Source of the DNA: JAPHSX01 sp039714395
GTDB taxonomy: Bacteria; Pseudomonadota; Gammaproteobacteria; Thiohalomonadales; Thiohalomonadaceae
Assembly: GCA_039714395.1 (NCBI GenBank)
Contig: JBDLJH010000007.1
Coordinates: 77,098-141,097 of the forward strand
Reading direction: 5' to 3'
DNA length: 64,000 bases
Below, piece after piece: positions 16,384 through 24,803 of this stretch (positions are counted from its first letter, which is position 1; each line of letters opens with the position of its first letter). Position numbers and translations under genes: made by a program. A model generated the notes under the pieces. The model had not been told where the DNA came from and did no database searches. It saw only the letters and a list, made by a program, of their open reading frames with translations.

Positions 16384-18580
16384 GTTCTCCTCCTTCACGC
16401 AGTAGTGTCGCAGTCTCCTTGATGTCGGGGAGTCGACAACGTCCGTAGAAGTCATAGTAATCGATCGCCTCCAGCAGACCGGCTGCATAGTTTCTGGTGG
16501 CAAAGTAGATCCCGTCGATGTCAGCCAGGGGCACCATCTCTTCGCTGTATTGGCTGGAGACGACCGCGCCGAGGGTGTTACCGCGCATCATGTCCTCCTC
16601 GGCGGCGGTGCCACCGGCAACCAGCACCCGCTCAAGCGGGATCTCCCACTGCCCACAGAAGTAGCGTAAAGCCTGCCCCTTCGATGCACGGATCGGCAGG
16701 ATGTCGAGTAGACGCCCCTGATAGAGGAAGGCGTTAACCGTCTCATCATTCTGGTGAAGCAGGCGGATGATACCATCGAGTGAGGGGGCCTCATTATGAT
16801 CAAGATCGTAGCTGACCTTGTAGGGCTGCTGTTCGTTTCGCGGCTGCAGTGTCAGTCCCGGGAGCGGGTCGAGTAGCCGGTGAATGGCTGTGGCATTCCA
16901 GCGGTGATCGACATGACGTTTCCAGGCAATATCGAACGACAGGCGCGGGGCGTGGTAAATCTCGGTACCCATCGCGGTGATCAACACATCGGGCATCGGA
17001 ATGGCGTAAACCTTAAGCAGTGCGAGTACGGATTTGAGGCTGCGACCGGTAGCGATAGCAAAGGCAGTCTTCTTGCGGTTCTTCTGTAACTGATCGATAA
17101 ACCGTTGCAATGCCTCATCATCACCGAGTAGCGACTCATCCAGTTCAGTAACGATGGCACGGTCAAAATAGAGCGCCTCATCGTGACGCTGGTAATGACG
17201 ATCCCCCCGGTATTTCCGGGTGCAGAGTGGTTGTAGGAGTTCCAGGTAGTGTTTGGTGTGACTCTGCCAGGAGTAGTGTTTGACCACACGCTCCAGCCCC
17301 TGTTGCGAGAAGCCCTGCCAACGCACCGGATCGTTCAGTAGTGAGAGCAGTGCCCTGCTGATGGCGTGGTGATCGAGCGGGTCGATCAGCAGTCCGTTCT
17401 GACAGCGGGCGATGATGTCCTGCGGCCCGCCATCCTCGGTGGCGACAACCGGAAGCCCGCTGGCCGCCGCCTCGATCAGGGTAAGACCGAACGGTTCGGT
17501 GAGGGCCGGATTGATGAAAAGGCCACGGGAACTGGTGGCGAGACGATAGAGTTGTGGGACATCGTCGGGGCTGTGGTGTTTGGGGTAGGCGACCTTACCG
17601 TAAAGGTCGTAGCGGTCGATCTGTAACAATAGTTGGGTCATGACCTGTTCCGGGCCCTCTTCCATCTCACTGATATCGTCGCGGTTGCCGGCGACGATCA
17701 CCAGATTGGCCAGCTGCTGAAGTTCGACAGAGTTTCCGTATGCCTCCAGTAGAGTAGTGAGGTTTTTACGCTCGTCGGGGCGTGAGAGGGCAAGGATGAA
17801 CGGTTTTTCAGGTGAATCGAGAAACCGTTTTATGGTCTGCCAGATGGGGCTTGACCACTCGTTGGCAACCGGGGCATGAAAGTGCTCAAGATCAGTTCCT
17901 GGCGGGATGATGCGAATGGTATCGGGGTGGTAATAATCGTAAAGCTGGTATTGCTGCTCGACCTCGTTACTGCTGCTGGCGATGACCATGTCGGCCAGTG
18001 CCAGGGTCTCTTCTTCTGCGGCAATACGCCGGGAGATGCAGTAGTTGCTCTCCAGTTCCACCATCTTGCACCCCTTGGCAAGCAGGCGTCGTCGTTTGAC
18101 CCGCCCCAGCGAGTGACCGGTAAAGATGAGCGGAACGCCAAGATGCCTGGCTAGTTTGCTGGCGACATAGCCGGCATCGGCATAGTGGGCGTGAATGACA
18201 TCGGGGGTCTGGCCAAGCTCGTGGAGATAGTTAAGGGTGTTGTCGACCAGGACATCCAGATGATCCCACAGCTCCTCCTTGCGAAGGTAGCGGTTGGGTC
18301 CGGCTGGTAGTCTGACGATTCGACTTTTGCTATTAAGTGGTTCGAACGGTTCTGCATAGTCATTATCAACGTCTCTGGTGAGGACCTGTCGTGTCAATAG
18401 ATCGACCTGGCTGACAGTGGAGTGTTCACTGAGTGCCTTGGTCAGTTCGACCAGGTACTTGGTCTGCCCGCCGGTGTCGGCATCGCGACCAAGCTCAAGG
18501 CCGCTACCGCGGATAAGACCGTGAACACTGATGAGAAGGATATAGAGTGGTCGACTGCTGGCTTCTGTTTTGCTCTGCAA
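16376..18580 (-). CDS. Sucrose-phosphate synthase with inactive-looking HAD domain
   Basis: A 734-aa enzyme with a GT4 glycosyltransferase part (VHGLIRGSGLELGRDADTGGQ at the N-terminus, TGHSLGRVKRRRLL, SRPDERKNL, EPFGLTLIEAAA with GLP) and a C-terminal HAD phosphatase-like domain from about residue 470. It transfers glucose from a nucleotide sugar to fructose-6-phosphate. In the HAD domain the usual DxDxT is E479-L-D481-E-S483, so the nucleophilic Asp is replaced and phosphatase activity is unlikely. The start is TTG, four bases after AGGAGG. No ATG lies nearby. It heads the sps-glycosidase-phosphatase operon, plausibly for sucrose as a compatible solute. Confidence 0.9.
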   Translation of the reverse strand: MQSKTEASSRPLYILLISVHGLIRGSGLELGRDADTGGQTKYLVELTKALSEHSTVSQVDLLTRQVLTRDVDNDYAEPFEPLNSKSRIVRLPAGPNRYLRKEELWDHLDVLVDNTLNYLHELGQTPDVIHAHYADAGYVASKLARHLGVPLIFTGHSLGRVKRRRLLAKGCKMVELESNYCISRRIAAEEETLALADMVIASSSNEVEQQYQLYDYYHPDTIRIIPPGTDLEHFHAPVANEWSSPIWQTIKRFLDSPEKPFILALSRPDERKNLTTLLEAYGNSVELQQLANLVIVAGNRDDISEMEEGPEQVMTQLLLQIDRYDLYGKVAYPKHHSPDDVPQLYRLATSSRGLFINPALTEPFGLTLIEAAASGLPVVATEDGGPQDIIARCQNGLLIDPLDHHAISRALLSLLNDPVRWQGFSQQGLERVVKHYSWQSHTKHYLELLQPLCTRKYRGDRHYQRHDEALYFDRAIVTELDESLLGDDEALQRFIDQLQKNRKKTAFAIATGRSLKSVLALLKVYAIPMPDVLITAMGTEIYHAPRLSFDIAWKRHVDHRWNATAIHRLLDPLPGLTLQPRNEQQPYKVSYDLDHNEAPSLDGIIRLLHQNDETVNAFLYQGRLLDILPIRASKGQALRYFCGQWEIPLERVLVAGGTAAEEDMMRGNTLGAVVSSQYSEEMVPLADIDGIYFATRNYAAGLLEAIDYYDFYGRCRLPDIKETATLLREGGEHG

Positions 18581-18868
18581 GGTCCCTCCTGAGGCATGGC
18601 TGAATGCTATCCACTAAGGGTAGGCGAGCAGGGCCAATATGCAACGTTGATGGCTGGTAGTGCTGTAAACTCATATTTGAGGAATGGGCGGAAAACGTAA
18701 AATGATACTACTGTTATGCATTGGGACTGAATTAATGAGTTCGTCAGGAAAGAGCGAGCGATTTTAATTATATTTTAGGCTATTGATAGATATGTAACTA
18801 AGTTATGAGCCCCTTTTAACTGTCGGTGCATACAATCAGCTAAATCATGTGTTGCGAAGGATAAAACG

Positions 18869-19681
18869 ATGAGTATTAAACAAGCGCTACAGCAGACAAT
18901 TAACGATATGGTGGATGCTCATCGAGGCATTCTTGCCATGGACGAGAGCGCACCCACTATAGAAAAACGTTTTGATGCTATTAGCGTGGAATCCACGGAA
19001 GAAAATCGTCGTTATTATCGCTCTCTGTTATTGGACACAAAAGACCTGGGTGACTACATTAGCAGCGTTATTCTTTTTGATGAGACCCTGACCCAGAAGA
19101 ATGACGCCGGAAAGCTGCTGCCAGAGGTGGCATGGTCACAAAAGATTGTGCCTGGTGTTAAGGTCGATAAGGGAAAAGGCCCTTTGCCTGGAGCACCTGG
19201 CGATCTAATCACCAGCGGGCTTGATGGCCTGGCCGAGCGGCTGGCGATTTACAGGGAACAGGTGCTGCACTCCGTATTCCATGCCTTACACCTGCACAAT
19301 GTGAGACTTGAGCACATGATCCTCAAACCCAATATGGTGCTACCCGGAAAGGAGTGCCGCCGGGCAGCTCCTCAGGAGATCGCAAAAGCCACCCTGAAAG
19401 TGCTTAAACGTACCGTTCCTGCGGCAGTTCCGAGTGTTAATTTTCTCTCCGGTGGCCAGGGCCCGGAAGAGGCAACGGAGAACCTTAACTCCATAAATAA
19501 ACTGCGAGGCAATGCCCCCTGGCAGTTGAGTATCTCTTATGGTCGTGCTCTTCAACAACCTGCACTGCACGCATGGCAGGGCACTATAGAAAATCGTGAG
19601 GCAGCACAGCAAGCGCTACTAAAACGCGCACGACTTAATAACCTTGCAAGGCGTGGCGAGTATTCGCCGGGGTTGGAATGA
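18869..19681 (+). CDS. Class I fructose-bisphosphate aldolase with internal in-frame deletion
   Basis: Only 270 aa, against about 340 for the family. The N-terminal half aligns well by eye (HRGILAMDES with Asp25, TEENRRYYR, ILFDETLTQK, GVKVDKG with Lys98, SGLDGLAERLAIYRE). So does the C-terminal half (QVLHSVFHAL, LKPNM with Schiff-base Lys153, FLSGGQGPEEAT, SYGRALQ). At residues 130/131 (bases 19258/19259) about 67 residues are missing, including the KWR lysine/arginine and the VEPE catalytic glutamate. The frame is kept. The product is probably inactive as an aldolase, unless this is an assembly artefact. The gene precedes pgi by 69 bases. Confidence 0.85.
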   Translation: MSIKQALQQTINDMVDAHRGILAMDESAPTIEKRFDAISVESTEENRRYYRSLLLDTKDLGDYISSVILFDETLTQKNDAGKLLPEVAWSQKIVPGVKVDKGKGPLPGAPGDLITSGLDGLAERLAIYREQVLHSVFHALHLHNVRLEHMILKPNMVLPGKECRRAAPQEIAKATLKVLKRTVPAAVPSVNFLSGGQGPEEATENLNSINKLRGNAPWQLSISYGRALQQPALHAWQGTIENREAAQQALLKRARLNNLARRGEYSPGLE

Positions 19682-19750
19682 CTATAGACTGCAGGCCTTA
19701 CCAGAAAATGAAGATATTGCGCTAACAGCGCCAAAAAGGAAGGATGAAAA

Positions 19751-21421
19751 ATGTCTGAGCTCACACAGTCAAGAGCATGGTTGGCGCTGGAGAAACATTA
19801 TGATGAGATAAAACAACTTCACATGCGCGAACTGTTTGAAAATGATGGAAATAGATTCGATAAGTACTCATTGGAACTGAATGACATTCTTTATGATTTT
19901 TCAAAGAATCGTATTGGCGATGACACGGTAGAGCTATTGTTGCAGTTGGCCGACGATGTGAATCTACCCTTGTGGATAGAAAAGATGTTTGAAGGAGAAC
20001 CCGTCAACCATACGGAACATCGTGCGGTTTTGCATACGGCATTGAGAGCCCAGGGAGATCAACCGGTCATCGTTGATGGCGTGGATATACTTCCAGAGAT
20101 AAGGCGCGAACGGGAGCGCGTAAAGCAACTGGCAGAAAAGATTCGGGCAAGAGAGTGGCGTGGCGCCACCAATCAGGCGATTACTGATGTGGTTAATATC
20201 GGTATCGGGGGGTCTCATCTTGGCCCGTTGATGGTAAACGAGGCGCTACGACCTTATGCGCTTCACGATCTGAATGTGCATTTTGTCTCAAATATCGATG
20301 AGAATCATATTAATGACACATTGGAGTACCTGAATCCTGAAACAACCTTCTTTATTATCGCCTCAAAAACCTTTACGACGCAGGACACCATGGTTAACGC
20401 CGAAACTGCACGCCAGTGGTATATCAATAAGCTGGGGAGTGAAGAATACATTAATCGTCACTTCTCAGCCGTCACCTCGAATGTGAAACTGGCGCAACAG
20501 TTTGGGGTAGCTCAAGACAATATTTTCAAAATGTGGGACTGGGTAGGTGGCCGCTACTCACTCTGGTCGGCGATTGGTTTATCAACTGTCATCGCGGTTG
20601 GCTCAGAACGGTTTGATGAACTTCTTGAAGGGGCCTATGAGGTTGATCAACACTTTAGATACACCACGTTAGACAAAAATATCCCGGTCATAATGGCTTT
20701 ACTTGGCGTCTGGTATAACAACTTCTTCGATGCTCAAACCACGGCGATACTGCCTTATGATCAACATATGCATCGTTTTCCTGCTTACCTGCAACAAGCC
20801 GACATGGAAAGTAATGGGAAATATGTCGATCGCCAGCGCAGGGCGGTGGACTATACTACCGGCCCCGTGATCTTTGGTGAAATTGGTATTGCCGGACAAC
20901 ACGCCTTCTTTCAGCTATTACACCAGGGCACTAAACTGGTACCTGCCGACCTCCTTTCTCCCGTCTATAGTTTTCGTTGCAATGCAAGGCATCACCGAGC
21001 ATTGATGTCGAATATTTTTGCGCAGGCAGAAGCCCTGATGCGTGGAAAGACTGAACAGGAGGCTTATACAGAACTACAAGCAGAAGGGCTTGAAGAGTGG
21101 AAAATCAAACAACTCCTGCCTTACAAGGTGTTTCCCGGTAACAAACCAACCAGTACCTTGATGTTCGATACCCTCAACCCAAAAACGCTGGGTTCCATTA
21201 TCGCTCTCTATGAGCACAAGATATTTGTTCAGGGCGTAATATGGAATATCAATTCGTTTGACCAGTGGGGAGTTGAACTGGGTAAACAGTTGGCGAAAAG
21301 TATCCTGCATGAGTTAAATGATACCGAACAAATCAATACGCATGACAGCTCAACAAACGGGCTAATTAATCATTATAAGCGTCGGCGCCCAAAGAAAAGT
21401 GGCAATGATCCATTGATGTAA
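19751..21421 (+). CDS. pgi: Glucose-6-phosphate isomerase
   Basis: A full-length 556-aa isomerase that interconverts glucose-6-phosphate and fructose-6-phosphate. The N-terminal NIGIGGSHLGP phosphate-binding loop, the ASKTFTTQDT segment, GGRYSLWSAIGL, the ADMESNGKYVD signature, and EIGIAGQHAFFQLLHQGTK with the catalytic His are all present. AAGGAAGG precedes the ATG at 19751. It lies downstream of the truncated aldolase and divergent from the sucrose operon. Pgi would supply fructose-6-phosphate to sucrose-phosphate synthase, giving the locus a coherent hexose-phosphate role. Confidence 0.97.
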   Translation: MSELTQSRAWLALEKHYDEIKQLHMRELFENDGNRFDKYSLELNDILYDFSKNRIGDDTVELLLQLADDVNLPLWIEKMFEGEPVNHTEHRAVLHTALRAQGDQPVIVDGVDILPEIRRERERVKQLAEKIRAREWRGATNQAITDVVNIGIGGSHLGPLMVNEALRPYALHDLNVHFVSNIDENHINDTLEYLNPETTFFIIASKTFTTQDTMVNAETARQWYINKLGSEEYINRHFSAVTSNVKLAQQFGVAQDNIFKMWDWVGGRYSLWSAIGLSTVIAVGSERFDELLEGAYEVDQHFRYTTLDKNIPVIMALLGVWYNNFFDAQTTAILPYDQHMHRFPAYLQQADMESNGKYVDRQRRAVDYTTGPVIFGEIGIAGQHAFFQLLHQGTKLVPADLLSPVYSFRCNARHHRALMSNIFAQAEALMRGKTEQEAYTELQAEGLEEWKIKQLLPYKVFPGNKPTSTLMFDTLNPKTLGSIIALYEHKIFVQGVIWNINSFDQWGVELGKQLAKSILHELNDTEQINTHDSSTNGLINHYKRRRPKKSGNDPLM

Positions 21422-21528
21422 AATGTCGCGTTGTATGTCTTTATCCTGAGATGCCCGGTGTGCGGCAATGATGGCTCTGAATCTGGTATGCTCAGTCACT
21501 GTTGAATAGAATAAGAGCCGGAAGCACC

Positions 21529-22287
21529 ATGTCTCACCCTGTACGCCACAGCCAGATCCTGATTCCTGCCGTCGCCGCCTGCGTGGCCATCCTGATAGTC
21601 GGCTTTGTTAGCCGGCACCTGATAGAGGAAACAGTAGTCACCCACTACCTCATCGCCTCGATGGGGGCGAGTGCGTTACTACTGTTTGTCATTCCCAGTA
21701 GCCCCCTGTCACAACCGTGGGCGCTGTTTGGTGGACATATGATATCGGGCTTTATCGGCATCAGTTGTGCGCTTGTGATCGACGACATCGTTATTGCATC
21801 GGCGGTTTCAGTTACGATGGCAATCATCGCCATGATGTATCTACGTTGCCTGCACCCGCCTGGTGGAGCGACGGCACTAATCCCCATCCTGATGGCACCG
21901 GAGATCCATGAGGTGGGGTTTCAGTTCATCTTTACTCCCATCGCCATCAATACCCTGATTCTGTTGCTGCTGAGCCTGCTGGTGAACCGCCTGGTTCTGC
22001 ATCGTCACTTCGCCAGCCACTCAGTACCGGAACCTTTGCCGGTACAGGAAGAGACCAAGGCCATCATACAAAACTCCCCCTTTACCGCCGATGATCTCGC
22101 CTACGCCTTTGATGAAATGGACACCTACATTGATGTCGATGAGAATGATCTGTTCCGCATCTATGCCCTGGCCACCTCGCATGCGGAGGAGCGGGGGGCA
22201 CATGTCCCCTGTCTGCGTAAGAAATGTGAGCGCCGTGTGACACGTAAAACACGTGCGCAGAAAAATGACGATACTACCGCTCAGTAG
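21529..22287 (+). CDS. HPP-family membrane protein
   Basis: A 252-aa protein with four to five membrane segments in the first 160 residues. The HPP-family landmarks are ASMGASALLLFV, SPLSQPWALFGGHMI and LRCLHPPGGATAL, which contains the HPP triplet. The C-terminal 90 residues are soluble and charged. HPP proteins in cyanobacteria and plastids have been linked to nitrite transport, but the bacterial function is not settled. The ATG at 21529 is preferred to the TTG at 21502 because the HPP core follows it directly. No CBS domain is present, unlike in some relatives. The gene converges on the hydrolase gene with a 10-base gap. Confidence 0.85.
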   Translation: MSHPVRHSQILIPAVAACVAILIVGFVSRHLIEETVVTHYLIASMGASALLLFVIPSSPLSQPWALFGGHMISGFIGISCALVIDDIVIASAVSVTMAIIAMMYLRCLHPPGGATALIPILMAPEIHEVGFQFIFTPIAINTLILLLLSLLVNRLVLHRHFASHSVPEPLPVQEETKAIIQNSPFTADDLAYAFDEMDTYIDVDENDLFRIYALATSHAEERGAHVPCLRKKCERRVTRKTRAQKNDDTTAQ

Positions 22288-22297
22288 TTAAGCTATG

Positions 22298-23437
22298 TCA
22301 GTCGCGCAGTGTGTCGCGTAATTCGAGTAATCGATAGAGGGCCCGGAACATCTGCCAGGCATCGAACATCCCATCATGTGGGTCGACATGGGTCCAGTTC
22401 TTCAGTAGGTAGAGTTGCGTCTGTGAAGGCGGCAGGGCACGTTGTAGTGCGATGCTCTGACTGTAAGGGATAACGCTGTCATGCATGCCATGCACCAGAA
22501 GGAGTTGCGCACGAAGAGGCGAGAGATCCATAGCAGCAAGGTCAAGCCGATTTATCTCTGCACGCAACGACGCGGGAAGCTGTTGTAACAGATGCAGCGA
22601 TTGCTCCGGATTACGGTTTTCGATATAGCGATAAACGTTGAGAGCTTCTCCTTTGAGCTGTGATATCAACTCATCGGAAACGGGGGTTGCGTCTGATAAT
22701 TTATGTGTTGCGATCTGCTGTAGTAGTTCACGTTGCTGTGGCTCATCTATTCTCTCCACATTACTCTGCACGAACACCCACTTGCCATATTCATTAGGCA
22801 CTAACTGGTATTGCTGACCATCGAGTGAGAAGTGGCCGGTGGTCATGTATCCCAGGGTTTGAGGCAAATCGTGATACCCGCCAACGGCAAGGATGAAAGA
22901 GACCCTGTCTTGCAGCTCCGGAAGCATAGCAGCGTGTATTGCCAGGCCGGCGGCTATGCTGAAGCCACCGATGCCGATGGCTCTACGCGGCTTCAGTATC
23001 CTGGCGTTCTGCAGGTAGTCGACGGCATACAGCAGCACCGGGATATCTTCACTGCTCACCTTTAAATTCTTGGCACCAGGCATTTCTGGTACCAACACTG
23101 CGAAGTGTGCCCGAGCTAGCTGCTCGGCCAGAAGCACCAGGCGCTCATCATCCTTGCCCGCCTGGGCAGCACCGTGCTGCAACACAATGGCGCCGTGGGG
23201 TTCTTGCGCTGAAAGGTAAAGATCGGCAACGTAATCGCGTCCCTCACCAGAAAAATGAACCGTTTTGCGCGATAGTTGCTGTGCCAAGTAGTGAGAGGGG
23301 ACCGCGCCAGTCGCACTCATGTCCGTCAACAGTAGTAGTGTCTCATAACCACGATAAAGTGCTGGGTAGAGCAGGGCCACCATAACCACAAGAGAGAAGG
23401 CCAACAGCAGGACTCTTGCCCTGACACGGTTATACAT
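22298..23437 (-). CDS. Alpha/beta hydrolase with N-terminal membrane anchor
   Basis: A 379-aa alpha/beta-hydrolase-fold protein with a hydrophobic N-terminus (about residues 8-30) that acts as an uncleaved anchor or signal. The nucleophile elbow is GIGGFSIAAG, the acid is in LVHGMHDSVIP, and the histidine is in NWTHVDPHDG. The insertion between strand and cap suggests a dienelactone hydrolase or acyl-peptidase-like relative acting at the periplasmic face. The substrate is unknown. It is convergent with the HPP gene and divergent from the adenosylhomocysteinase-like gene, so it stands alone. Confidence 0.8.
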   Translation of the reverse strand: MYNRVRARVLLLAFSLVVMVALLYPALYRGYETLLLLTDMSATGAVPSHYLAQQLSRKTVHFSGEGRDYVADLYLSAQEPHGAIVLQHGAAQAGKDDERLVLLAEQLARAHFAVLVPEMPGAKNLKVSSEDIPVLLYAVDYLQNARILKPRRAIGIGGFSIAAGLAIHAAMLPELQDRVSFILAVGGYHDLPQTLGYMTTGHFSLDGQQYQLVPNEYGKWVFVQSNVERIDEPQQRELLQQIATHKLSDATPVSDELISQLKGEALNVYRYIENRNPEQSLHLLQQLPASLRAEINRLDLAAMDLSPLRAQLLLVHGMHDSVIPYSQSIALQRALPPSQTQLYLLKNWTHVDPHDGMFDAWQMFRALYRLLELRDTLRD

Positions 23438-23548
23438 AAGGATGTCTCCTCATTACTTTTTTCCCTTTTTTATCGTTTTGGGAGGAAATATTCTCATCTT
23501 AATGCACAATTAAAGTGTGTATAACAATAAAAAGTCAAAGTGGTGATG

Positions 23549-24064
23549 ATGGGGAACTACGATATTCATTCATTAGAGCTGGCACAAACCGGCCTTCATC
23601 GCATCGAATGGGCCTTTAGCGAGATGCCGGTACTGCAACTGCTGTTGCGCCGCTTCAGTGATGAGCGGCCATTGGCGGGCATACGCATCGGTGCCTGCCT
23701 GCATGTCACCACCGAGACCGCCAACCTGTTGCGCGTGCTGCAGGCGGGGGGCGCAGAGATCGCGCTCTGTGCCAGCAACCCCCTTAGCACCCAGGACGAT
23801 GTAGCGGCAGCGCTGGTGCAGGAGTTTGATATTCCTGCATTTGCCATCTGCGGTGAGGATAACGATACCTATTACCGCCATATTCATGCGGTGCTCGAAA
23901 CGCGACCGCAGATCACCATGGATGATGGTGCGGACCTCATCACCATGCCGCGTGAGCTTGATAACGAGGTGGCCCGCCTGAAGCTTGAGGCGATGGCGGT
24001 TCAGATCGACTCACTAAGTGAAGAGCAACAGCGCTATCTCTCCTCATGGCAGGAGGGGACCTGA
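23549..24064 (+). CDS. S-adenosylhomocysteinase lacking its NAD-binding middle (internal deletion)
   Basis: The 171-aa product begins like archaeal/Thermotoga-type S-adenosylhomocysteine hydrolase (RIEWAFSEMPVL, CLHVTTETANL, ALCASNPLSTQDDVAAAL, GEDNDTYYRHI, ITMDDGADL). It then jumps at about base 23944/23945 to the family's C-terminal tail (PRELDNEVARLKLEAM, EEQQRYLSSW, EGT). Some 240 residues, including the entire NAD-binding domain and the hinge, are absent, yet the frame is kept. It cannot catalyse the NAD-dependent hydrolysis. Start codons at 23540, 23543, 23546 and 23549 are possible. The pcm ATG follows the stop by two bases, suggesting one transcript. Confidence 0.8.
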   Translation: MGNYDIHSLELAQTGLHRIEWAFSEMPVLQLLLRRFSDERPLAGIRIGACLHVTTETANLLRVLQAGGAEIALCASNPLSTQDDVAAALVQEFDIPAFAICGEDNDTYYRHIHAVLETRPQITMDDGADLITMPRELDNEVARLKLEAMAVQIDSLSEEQQRYLSSWQEGT

Positions 24065-24066
24065 GC

Positions 24067-24726
24067 ATGGAACGTGAAGAAGATGTTGCACGCATGCTCG
24101 CTGACATCCGATCAGAGGTGCACTACACCCGCGGCTATATACAACGTGATGCTTTTTCTCCGCAGGTTATGGAAGCTATGGCAACGGTGCCGCGCCATGC
24201 CTTTGTGCCGGAAGATTATCAGGAGTATGCCTACGACAATGGGCCTCTATCTATCGGACATGGCCAGACCATCTCGCAGCCCTATATCGTCGCCCTGATG
24301 AGTGAGCTGCTAGAGGTGGGTAAGGGAGATACTGTACTAGAGATTGGCACCGGCTCTGGTTATCAAACGGCAGTGCTGTCACTGCTTGTAAATCAGGTCT
24401 ATAGCGTAGAGGTAGTCGAACCCCTTGGGTTGCTGGCCAAAACACGCCTCAGCCAACTGGGGTACCACAATATCGAAACCACTATAGCTGACGGTTATCT
24501 GGGCTGGCAGGAACATGCCCCCTATGACGGCATTATTGTTACCGCCGCCGCGGCACACGTGCCACCGCCTCTGGAGGAGCAGCTAAAGCCCGGCGCTCGT
24601 CTGGTCATCCCGGTCAGTGATGGGTTTATGGGACAGCAGCTGCTGGTGGTTAAGAAGGGAGAGGATGGTGTGATCCAACGTGAACCGGTGCTACCCGTTG
24701 CCTTTGTACCGCTGGTACGAAAGTAA
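24067..24726 (+). CDS. pcm: Protein-L-isoaspartate O-methyltransferase
   Basis: A 219-aa SAM-dependent methyltransferase that repairs isoaspartyl residues. The family landmarks are VPRHAFVPE, YDNGPLSIGHGQTISQPYIVA, the SAM loop LEIGTGSGYQTA and the VTAAAAHVPP stretch. I use the ATG at 24067, with AGGAGG at about 24050-24055. An in-frame ATG at 24046 would add seven residues and overlap the preceding gene. It lies immediately downstream of the deleted adenosylhomocysteinase gene. The neighbouring enzyme would normally remove the SAH product of methyl transfer, so the pairing is metabolically sensible, but the hydrolase here is broken. Confidence 0.95.
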   Translation: MEREEDVARMLADIRSEVHYTRGYIQRDAFSPQVMEAMATVPRHAFVPEDYQEYAYDNGPLSIGHGQTISQPYIVALMSELLEVGKGDTVLEIGTGSGYQTAVLSLLVNQVYSVEVVEPLGLLAKTRLSQLGYHNIETTIADGYLGWQEHAPYDGIIVTAAAAHVPPPLEEQLKPGARLVIPVSDGFMGQQLLVVKKGEDGVIQREPVLPVAFVPLVRK

Positions 24727-24803
24727 AGTCTGATACTATCTTCTGGCCACATTTTGCTCTGCCTGCGCTACAATAACTACCTTCTGAACAATCCCCGAAA
24801 CAG

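Noticed and set aside
18581..18868. Possible small gene between the sucrose operon and the aldolase
   Set aside because: Both strands are interrupted by stops and the AT-rich sequence looks like a divergent promoter region.
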